64,000 nucleotides of DNA from JBDTDV01 sp039922875 (GTDB lineage: Bacteria > Actinomycetota > Actinomycetes > Actinomycetales > Microbacteriaceae), in assembly GCA_039922875.1 (NCBI GenBank), contig JBDTDV010000067.1:1-64000 (forward strand), given 5' to 3'. A program made the position numbers and the translations under genes. Positions 34,108-40,032 of this stretch are shown here, piece by piece (within the stretch, counting starts at the first letter, position 1; every line of letters starts with the position of its first letter). The notes beneath the pieces are model-generated. The model made no database searches. It was not told where the DNA came from and was given only the letters and a program-made list of their open reading frames with translations.

Positions 34108-34129
34108 TAAAATCGCACCGGTGATTTTA
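34108..34129. promoter_or_regulatory. Inverted repeat TAAAATC-N8-GATTTTA, candidate operator
   Basis: The arms are exact (34108-34114 and 34123-34129) in an otherwise GC-rich region. The site covers the position where the -35 of the HTH regulator promoter should be (about 34114-34119), as expected for an autorepressor site. Confidence 0.55.
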
Positions 34130-34210
34130 CTCGGGAATTCAGGTATCGGCGCGCTGTGCGGCGCGCAAATACGCTCACCCGCAGAACGCGACGGGCCGAG
34201 GCCGGCGTAG

Positions 34211-34275
34211 TGCCTCATGTCAAGATGCTCGTGAAATCTGATCTGGTGCCTCACGTATATTTGCTCGCGAAATGC
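34211..34275. repeat. Left end of the IS: two tandem repeat units
   Basis: The outer unit (34211-34237) starts TGCCTCA and ends TGCTCGTGAAAT. The inner unit (34247-34275) starts TGCCTCA and ends TTGCTCGCGAAATGC. Both are inside or next to the 3' end of the transposase gene. Confidence 0.85.
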
Positions 34276-35473
34276 TGGCGGTGAGGGCTTCGGTTTTGTC
34301 TTTCGCGAGAGCGATCAGGCGGGTTTGGATGGCTGTGATCTGCCGGGTGAGTTGGGCCGGGTTTGTGTCATCGAATAGTCGGACGAGTGCGGCTGCGCGT
34401 TGCGAAGTCATGGCTCCGGAGTCGAGGACTCGCTGGTATGGGGTGCGGGGTTTGTCATAGACCCGGGTTTTCTTGCCGTGCTTGTTTGATCGCCAGTCGA
34501 TGGCTTTCGTTGTCGCGGTGAACATGTTCAACCGCACCCGCACGAGTGCATAGAGCTCGCCCAGCAGCTGCAATTCCAGCGCCGTGTCATACCGGTAGTG
34601 GAACGCGTGACGGCGCACCACGTCACCGTTCTTCTGCTCGACGTGTGCGTTGTCATTGGACTTGTAAGGCCTGGATCTGGTGAAGAACAAGTCGCGGTCC
34701 CCGGCCCATTTGATCAGCGCATGGTTAATGAATTCACCGCCGTTATCGGTGTCCAGGCCCACGAGCGGGAACGGCAGCCGGGCCTCGATTGCGGTCATCG
34801 CCTCGATCACCCACCGGTGCGCGCCGTTTCGCAATGCCACGTTCTCCGTCCAGCCGGTGAACACGTCCGTCACGGTCAACGAGTGCACGAACTCGCCCTG
34901 CAAGCTCGGTCCGCAGTGCAGCACCAGGTCTGCTTCCACGAACCCGGGAGCTTGCTCGTGTTCGTCGCCGGCCTTGCGGACCTGGATCGAGTTCCGCAGC
35001 AACGGGCCGGGTTTCGTCCCGGATAGTCCGACCAACTGAGTGCCGACGCGGGTGGGCTTCAGCATCCGGTCGATCGTCGCCCCGGACACGGCCAGCAACT
35101 GCGCGCGCGTCTGATCGTTGAGCCGCTTCGCATCGAGCTCGTGGCGCTGCTCCAGCTTGGGCAGCCAGATCGGCATCGTTGCCGCCAGATACTTACCCGA
35201 GGGCCGGCCCGCGAGGTTCCAGACCTGGATCAGCAGCTTGAGAGTGTCATACCCATACGTCCGCGACCGCGGCTTGCGTTTGACTGCCTTCGCCGGGCCC
35301 TTCCGCTTCAACGCCATAGTCAATGCGCGCCTGGCGTTCGCCCGCGACCAACCCGTCGTGGCGACCAGCTGATCCAGCATCACCCCTTTGGCCTTCTTCG
35401 GCGCTCTCGCATACTCTGCCGCGTGCTTCTTCGTGATCTCTCGACGCGCGCTCATCGACAATGACTGACCCAT
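34220..35473 (-). CDS. DDE transposase with integrase catalytic core (rve)
   Basis: This transposase of about 417-424 residues is intact. An N-terminal HTH region (around QLVATTGWSRANARRALTM) precedes a basic stretch and an rve-type RNase H fold. The catalytic acids are Asp189 in FVEADLVLHCG, Asp250 in GLDTDNGGEF and Glu286 in NDNAHVEQ (numbering from GTG 35494); the last two are separated by exactly 35 residues, the classical D35E spacing. Start candidates are GTG 35494, ATG 35473 (chosen) and ATG 35455; none has a clear ribosome site. The C terminus reads through the left terminal repeats, so the last codons overlap the element's own end. No frameshift is seen, so the gene may be active. 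Confidence 0.9.
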   Translation of the reverse strand: MGQSLSMSARREITKKHAAEYARAPKKAKGVMLDQLVATTGWSRANARRALTMALKRKGPAKAVKRKPRSRTYGYDTLKLLIQVWNLAGRPSGKYLAATMPIWLPKLEQRHELDAKRLNDQTRAQLLAVSGATIDRMLKPTRVGTQLVGLSGTKPGPLLRNSIQVRKAGDEHEQAPGFVEADLVLHCGPSLQGEFVHSLTVTDVFTGWTENVALRNGAHRWVIEAMTAIEARLPFPLVGLDTDNGGEFINHALIKWAGDRDLFFTRSRPYKSNDNAHVEQKNGDVVRRHAFHYRYDTALELQLLGELYALVRVRLNMFTATTKAIDWRSNKHGKKTRVYDKPRTPYQRVLDSGAMTSQRAAALVRLFDDTNPAQLTRQITAIQTRLIALAKDKTEALTASISRANIREAPDQISRAS

Positions 35474-35509
35474 CCGCCAAGCACATCGCAGCACTCACAC
35501 GAAGTCCCG

Positions 35510-35573
35510 GCATTTCGCGAGCAATTAGCAAATGAGGCACGCACCCCATTACGCGAGCACATTAAGTGAGTCT
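35510..35573. repeat. Right end of the IS: two tandem repeat units, inverted
   Basis: Read on the minus strand, the inner unit (35539-35510) starts TGCCTCA and ends ATTGCTCGCGAAATGC; the outer unit (35573-35549) contains GACTCA and TGCTCGCGTAAT. The inner unit shares 16 of its last 17 bases with the left inner unit. Confidence 0.85.
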
Positions 35574-35582
35574 CGGCAGCCG

Positions 35583-35613
35583 GTAGACGTCGCCGGGTAG
35601 CACCGGTTAGGAT
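35583..35613 (+). promoter_or_regulatory. Candidate rpsA promoter next to the IS end
   Basis: GTAGAC (35583-35588) and TAGGAT (35608-35613) are separated by 19 nt. The -10 fits TANNNT. This lies 10 bp outside the IS, giving a leader of about 108 nt before the rpsA ATG. Promoter sequences further upstream would have been displaced by the insertion. Confidence 0.4.
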
Positions 35614-35619
35614 GGAATG

Positions 35620-35631
35620 TCACATTTGTGA
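35620..35631. promoter_or_regulatory. TCACA-TT-TGTGA inverted repeat in the rpsA leader
   Basis: The 5-bp arms are exact. The site lies about 7 nt after the candidate -10 box, near the expected transcript start, where a bound protein would block initiation. Its regulator is unknown. The half-sites resemble CRP boxes but are in reversed order. Confidence 0.4.
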
Positions 35632-35727
35632 TGTCCCATCCGTTTGCCGCGCGCAAATCAACTTCGAATTATCATCCCGTTGACTACCACGTGGCCCAAA
35701 GTATGTCCATCCTGGAGCAATAACTAC

Positions 35728-37182
35728 ATGACAATCGCAACGACCGACAAGGCACCCAAGCAGGTCGCCATCAACGACATCGGATCTGCTGAAGACTTTC
35801 TCGCCGCGGTCGAAAAGACGCTGAAGTTCTTCAACGACGGGGACCTCATCGAGGGTACCGTCGTCAAGATCGACCGGGACGAGGTTCTCCTCGACGTCGG
35901 CTACAAGACCGAGGGTGTCATCCCGTCCCGTGAACTTTCCATCAAGCACGACGTCGACCCGAGTGAGGTCGTCCAGGTCGGTGACAGCGTCGAGGCGCTG
36001 GTCCTGCAGAAGGAAGACAAAGAGGGTCGCCTGATCCTCTCCAAGAAGCGCGCCCAGTACGAGCGGGCCTGGGGAGACGTCGAGAAGATCAAGGACGCCG
36101 AGGGCGTCGTCACCGGTACGGTCATCGAGGTCGTCAAGGGCGGGTTGATCGTGGACATCGGACTGCGTGGGTTCCTGCCTGCATCCCTGATCGAGTTGCG
36201 CCGGGTGCGCGACCTCACGCCGTACCTCGGCCAGGAGATCGAGGCGAAGATCCTGGAGCTCGACAAGAACCGCAACAATGTCGTGCTGTCCCGCCGGGCA
36301 CTGCTGGAAGAGACCCAGTCGGCCACCCGCACGTCGTTCCTGAACAATCTGGCCAAGGGCCAGATCCGCAAGGGCATCGTCTCCTCGATCGTCAACTTCG
36401 GCGCCTTCGTCGATCTGGGCGGGGTCGACGGCCTGGTGCATGTCTCCGAACTCAGCTGGAAGCACATTGAGCACGCCAGCGAGGTCGTCGAGGTCGGCCA
36501 AGAAGTCACCGTCGAGATCCTCGAGGTCGATCTGGAGCGCGAGAGGGTCTCGCTGTCTCTCAAGGCGACTCAGGAAGACCCGTGGCAGGTCTTCGCTCGC
36601 ACTCACGCGATCGGCCAGGTCGCACCGGGCAAGGTCACCAAGCTGGTGCCGTTCGGCGCGTTCGTGCGGGTGGCCGACGGCATCGAGGGCCTGGTGCACA
36701 TTTCCGAGCTCTCCAGCAAGCACGTCGAGCTGGCCGAGCAGGTCGTGTCCGTCGGCGAGGAGGTCTTTGTCAAGGTCATCGACATCGATCTCGAGCGCCG
36801 CCGGATTTCGCTGAGCCTCAAGCAGGCCAATGAGGGTGTCGACCCGGATGGTACCGAGTTCGACCCGGCGCTGTACGGCATGCTCACCGAGTACGACGAG
36901 CAAGGCAACTACAAGTATCCGGAAGGCTTCGACCCGGAAACCAACGAATGGCGCGAAGGCTTCGAGGCCCAGCGCGAGAAGTGGGAACTGGACTACGCGG
37001 CGGCACAGGCTCGCTGGGAGGCGCACAAGAAGCAGGTGGCCAAGGGGCTGGAAGAGGCCGCGGCCGACTCCCGGACCTCCACCGCGAGCTCTTCGTTCGT
37101 AAACGACAGCACCGGCGGCGGTCGCCTGGCCGACGACGAATCACTTGCCGCACTGCGCGCCAAGCTGTCCGGAAACAACTAA
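35728..37182 (+). CDS. rpsA: 30S ribosomal protein S1
   Basis: This is a 484-residue RNA-binding ribosomal protein with four S1 repeats at about residues 35-105, 125-190, 210-280 and 295-365; each shows the GxVxxVxxxGxxVDxG pattern (for example GTVVKIDRDEVLLDVGYKTEG and KGIVSSIVNFGAFVDLGG). A hydrophilic C-terminal tail rich in Glu and Ala follows. Actinobacterial S1 with four domains is shorter than the six-domain E. coli protein. The ATG at 35728 has GGAG 11 nt upstream; earlier in-frame codons lack a ribosome site. Gene order rpsA-coaE-uvrB is conserved. A perfect hairpin follows the stop. Confidence 0.97.
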   Translation: MTIATTDKAPKQVAINDIGSAEDFLAAVEKTLKFFNDGDLIEGTVVKIDRDEVLLDVGYKTEGVIPSRELSIKHDVDPSEVVQVGDSVEALVLQKEDKEGRLILSKKRAQYERAWGDVEKIKDAEGVVTGTVIEVVKGGLIVDIGLRGFLPASLIELRRVRDLTPYLGQEIEAKILELDKNRNNVVLSRRALLEETQSATRTSFLNNLAKGQIRKGIVSSIVNFGAFVDLGGVDGLVHVSELSWKHIEHASEVVEVGQEVTVEILEVDLERERVSLSLKATQEDPWQVFARTHAIGQVAPGKVTKLVPFGAFVRVADGIEGLVHISELSSKHVELAEQVVSVGEEVFVKVIDIDLERRRISLSLKQANEGVDPDGTEFDPALYGMLTEYDEQGNYKYPEGFDPETNEWREGFEAQREKWELDYAAAQARWEAHKKQVAKGLEEAAADSRTSTASSSFVNDSTGGGRLADDESLAALRAKLSGNN

Positions 37183-37202
37183 CCACACAAGTCATCGATA
37201 GC

Positions 37203-37234
37203 AGACGGCCGGACCCAGACGGGTCCGGCCGTCT
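37203..37234. terminator. Perfect 14-bp hairpin between rpsA and coaE
   Basis: AGACGGCCGGACCC (37203-37216) and GGGTCCGGCCGTCT (37221-37234) form an uninterrupted 14-bp stem with an AGAC loop, 20 bp after the rpsA stop. There is no T-tract, as is usual in actinobacteria. It is the strongest terminator-like structure seen in the window. Confidence 0.8.
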
Positions 37235-37241
37235 CACGTAT

Positions 37242-37247
37242 TAGCAT
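37242..37247 (+). promoter_or_regulatory. Candidate leaderless -10 box (TAGCAT) for coaE
   Basis: TAGCAT ends 6 nt before the coaE GTG and sits just after the rpsA hairpin, so coaE is likely to have its own start after termination of rpsA transcription. Confidence 0.42.
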
Positions 37248-37253
37248 GGCGAG

Positions 37254-37856
37254 GTGTACCTCATCGGACTGACCGGCGGCATCGCCTCCGGAAAGTCGAC
37301 CGTCGCTGCCCGGTTCGAGGAACATGGCGCGGTCGTGGTCGATGCCGATGAGCTGGCCAGAGAAGCGGTCGCACCGGGAACACCGGCCCTGGCCGCAATC
37401 GCCGACGCCTTCGGCGCTCAGCTGCTGCGTGAGGACGGCAGCCTGGATCGTGGCGCGCTGGGAGCCATCGTCTTCGCCGATGCGGCCAAGCGGGCACGTC
37501 TGAACGCCATCGTGCATCCTGCCGTGCGTCGGCTCTCCGAAGAGCGGATCGCTACCGCCGTCTGCGCGGATCCCGCCGCCGTCGTCGTCTACGACGTACC
37601 GCTTCTGGTCGAAGCGGCGGTCGACCATCCGTTTGATCTCATCGTGGTCGTGCACGCAGACGAGCAGCGAAGAATCGATCGCCTGGTGACGCTACGCGGG
37701 CTGAGCGTGCGGGATGCCACGCTCCGGATCAGATCACAGGCCGACGATGCCGAACGCCTCGCCGTCGCCGACGTGGTCATCGACGCGAACGGCAGCGTTT
37801 CCGACACCCTCGCGCAGGCCGATGCGGTGTGGGACCGTGTCAGCGGTGCTGCCTAA
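37254..37856 (+). CDS. coaE: Dephospho-CoA kinase
   Basis: This enzyme phosphorylates dephospho-CoA in the last step of coenzyme A synthesis. It has 200 residues with P-loop GLTGGIASGKST at residues 4-15, the DADELAREAV CoA-site segment, IVHPAVRRL and the VVYDVPLLVEA region. It is the short form, without the C-terminal GrpB-like domain found in mycobacterial CoaE. The start is GTG at 37254, 6 nt after a -10-like box. The TAA stop forms the first half of TAAACT, a -10 candidate for uvrB, 10 bp before the uvrB ATG. Confidence 0.96.
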   Translation: MYLIGLTGGIASGKSTVAARFEEHGAVVVDADELAREAVAPGTPALAAIADAFGAQLLREDGSLDRGALGAIVFADAAKRARLNAIVHPAVRRLSEERIATAVCADPAAVVVYDVPLLVEAAVDHPFDLIVVVHADEQRRIDRLVTLRGLSVRDATLRIRSQADDAERLAVADVVIDANGSVSDTLAQADAVWDRVSGAA

Positions 37857-37859
37857 ACT
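37854..37859 (+). promoter_or_regulatory. Candidate leaderless -10 box (TAAACT) for uvrB, overlapping the coaE stop
   Basis: The box begins with the coaE stop codon and ends 7 nt before the uvrB ATG, with no ribosome site between. A SOS (LexA) box was not seen in this gap. Confidence 0.45.
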
Positions 37860-37866
37860 TGATTGC

Positions 37867-39933
37867 ATGGAAGCAACCCGCGCCGTTCACCGCTTCGAGG
37901 TCATCAGCGACTACACGCCCAGCGGGGATCAGCCGACCGCGATTGCCGACCTGGCCGCCCGGATCAACGCAGGCGAGACCAACGTCGTGCTCCTCGGCGC
38001 CACCGGCACCGGCAAATCGGCCACCACCGCGTGGTTGATCGAGGCGGTTCAGCGGCCGACCCTGGTGCTCTCGCACAACAAGACGCTCGCGGCGCAGCTC
38101 GCGAACGAGTTCCGGGAGCTGATGCCGCGCAACGCAGTCGAGTATTTCGTGTCGTACTACGACTACTACCAGCCCGAAGCCTACGTTCCACAGACCGACA
38201 CCTTCATCGAGAAGGACTCGTCGATCAACTCGGAGGTCGAGCGGCTGAGGCACTCCACCACGAACTCGCTGCTGAGCCGGCGTGACGTCGTGGTCGTCTC
38301 AACGGTGTCCTGCATCTACGGTCTGGGGGCAGCCGAAGAGTACCTCGACGCGATGGTGGCGATCCAGGTAGGCCAACGGATCAGTCGGGACCAGCTGATC
38401 CGGGGCTTCGTGGCTATGCAGTACCAGCGCAACGACGTCGATTTCTCCCGCGGAAAATTCCGGGTCAGAGGCGACACCGTCGAGATCATCCCGATGTATG
38501 AGGAACACGCGATCCGGATCGAGATGTTCGGCGATGAGGTCGAGGCGCTGTATGCCCTGCATCCGCTGACCGGCGAAGTCCTCAAGCGACTGGAGGCGGT
38601 GTCGGTATTCCCGGCCACCCACTACGCGGCCAGCCCCGAGACGATGAAGCGCGCGATCGGAACAATCAAAATCGAACTGGCGGAACGCCTGGAGGAGCTC
38701 GAGCGGCAAAACAAGCTCTTGGAGGCCCAGCGGCTGAGGATGCGCACCACGTTCGACTTGGAGATGATGGAACAGATCGGATTCTGCTCCGGAATCGAGA
38801 ACTACTCCAGACACATCGACGGCCGGCAGCCCGGCGAAGCCCCGCACTGTCTGCTGGACTACTTCCCAGACGATTTCCTGGTGGTGATCGACGAATCCCA
38901 CGTCACGGTTCCCCAAATCGGCGCGATGTACGAGGGCGACTCCTCCCGAAAGCGCACCCTGGTGGAACACGGTTTCCGGCTGCCCAGCGCGCTGGACAAC
39001 AGGCCGCTGAAGTGGAACGAGTTCACCGATCGGATCGGCCAAACCGTTTATCTCTCGGCCACGCCTGGCAAATACGAGATGGGTATCGCCGACGGGGTGG
39101 TGGAGCAGATCATCCGCCCGACCGGGCTGATCGACCCGGAAATCGTCGTCAAGCCGACCAAGGGCCAGATCGACGATCTGCTTGAGGAGATCAGGCTGCG
39201 CGCAGAGCGCAACGAACGCGTGCTGGTCACGACCCTGACCAAGAAGATGGCCGAGGAGCTGACCGACTTCTTGGCCAATGCCGGCGTCCGGGTCCGTTAT
39301 TTGCACTCGGATGTCGATACGTTGCGCCGGGTCGAACTGCTCACCGAGCTGCGCGCCGGGGTGTACGACGTGTTGGTCGGGATCAATCTGCTTCGCGAGG
39401 GACTCGACCTGCCCGAGGTGTCCCTGGTGGCAATCCTGGATGCCGACAAGGAAGGCTTCCTGCGCTCATCCACATCGCTGATCCAGACGATCGGCCGCGC
39501 CGCCCGCAATGTCTCGGGCCAGGTGCATATGTATGCCGACCGGGTCACCGACTCCATGCGACGCGCTATCGACGAGACGAATCGCCGGAGGCAGAAGCAA
39601 GTCGACTACAACACCGAGCACGGCATCGATCCGACCCCGCTGCGCAAGCGGATTGCCGACATCACGGACATCCTGATTCGCGAGGGCGCCGATACCGCGG
39701 CGATGCTGGCCGGGCGGGATCAGCGTAAGAAGAGCCCGGTACCGTATCTGCGCCGGGAAGGGATCGCAGCGGCCGGCGGCAATGAGCTAGAAGCGCTGAT
39801 CGCCGATCTCAACGGTCAAATGCTCGAAGCAGCCGGGGAACTCAAGTTCGAACTCGCCGCCCGGCTGCGGGACGAGCTGGCCGATCTGAAACGCGAGCTG
39901 CGCCAAATGGAGAAGGCGGGCCACCTCCGCTGA
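37867..39933 (+). CDS. uvrB: Excinuclease ABC subunit B
   Basis: UvrB is the damage-verifying helicase-like subunit of nucleotide excision repair. It has 688 residues. Walker A is LLGATGTGKSATTAW; the beta-hairpin region is YYDYYQPEAYVPQTDTFIEKD; the helicase block is VVIDESHVTVPQ; the C-terminal motifs are REGLDLPEVSLVAILDADKEGFLRS, read in two parts, and QTIGRAARN. The UVR domain that binds UvrC lies at the extreme C terminus. The ATG at 37867 begins MEATRAVHRFEV; the longer open frame inside coaE is rejected. Codon usage matches neighbours. Its coding end is followed by a small hairpin before uvrA. Confidence 0.98.
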   Translation: MEATRAVHRFEVISDYTPSGDQPTAIADLAARINAGETNVVLLGATGTGKSATTAWLIEAVQRPTLVLSHNKTLAAQLANEFRELMPRNAVEYFVSYYDYYQPEAYVPQTDTFIEKDSSINSEVERLRHSTTNSLLSRRDVVVVSTVSCIYGLGAAEEYLDAMVAIQVGQRISRDQLIRGFVAMQYQRNDVDFSRGKFRVRGDTVEIIPMYEEHAIRIEMFGDEVEALYALHPLTGEVLKRLEAVSVFPATHYAASPETMKRAIGTIKIELAERLEELERQNKLLEAQRLRMRTTFDLEMMEQIGFCSGIENYSRHIDGRQPGEAPHCLLDYFPDDFLVVIDESHVTVPQIGAMYEGDSSRKRTLVEHGFRLPSALDNRPLKWNEFTDRIGQTVYLSATPGKYEMGIADGVVEQIIRPTGLIDPEIVVKPTKGQIDDLLEEIRLRAERNERVLVTTLTKKMAEELTDFLANAGVRVRYLHSDVDTLRRVELLTELRAGVYDVLVGINLLREGLDLPEVSLVAILDADKEGFLRSSTSLIQTIGRAARNVSGQVHMYADRVTDSMRRAIDETNRRRQKQVDYNTEHGIDPTPLRKRIADITDILIREGADTAAMLAGRDQRKKSPVPYLRREGIAAAGGNELEALIADLNGQMLEAAGELKFELAARLRDELADLKRELRQMEKAGHLR

Positions 39934-39934
39934 T

Positions 39935-39948
39935 ACCGCTTCAGCGGT
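39935..39948. terminator. Small hairpin after the uvrB stop
   Basis: ACCGC (39935-39939) and GCGGT (39944-39948) form a 5-bp stem with a TTCA loop, beginning one base after the uvrB stop. It is weak, with no T-tract. Confidence 0.3.
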
Positions 39949-40020
39949 CGAGGGATCCATTTGTGATCTCAGCGCGCGCCCGTGCGAATCCGCCCGCACC
40001 CGAATGTCAGCGGGCCTGCA

Positions 40021-40026
40021 TAGACT
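40021..40026 (+). promoter_or_regulatory. Candidate leaderless -10 box (TAGACT) for uvrA
   Basis: TAGACT ends 6 nt before the uvrA GTG (40033). No Shine-Dalgarno sequence is present. uvrA is therefore probably transcribed separately from uvrB across the 99-bp gap. Confidence 0.45.
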
Positions 40027-40032
40027 TCTCTG

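Larger units (their letters stand above)
34211..35573 (-). mobile_element. Insertion sequence with doubled terminal repeats
   Basis: This element of about 1.36 kb carries one DDE transposase gene on the minus strand. At each end two repeat units of the form TGCCTCA-N(7-9)-TGCTCGCGAAAT lie in tandem in inverted orientation: left outer 34211-34237, left inner 34247-34275; right inner 35510-35539, right outer about 35549-35573. The inner pair is nearly identical; the outer pair is more diverged. No convincing target duplication is visible, so the exact ends are approximate. It lies between the HTH regulator and rpsA, and is the only insertion sequence in the window. The family was not assigned. 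Confidence 0.85.

Noticed and set aside
34200..35585. Target-site duplication flanking the IS
   Set aside because: Flanks were compared at several possible end points; only short GC-rich similarities appear, none convincing.
35620..37026. Minus-strand open frame of 468 codons opposite rpsA
   Set aside because: It is a shadow of S1; the Asp/Leu-rich repetitive translation mirrors the repeated S1 domains.
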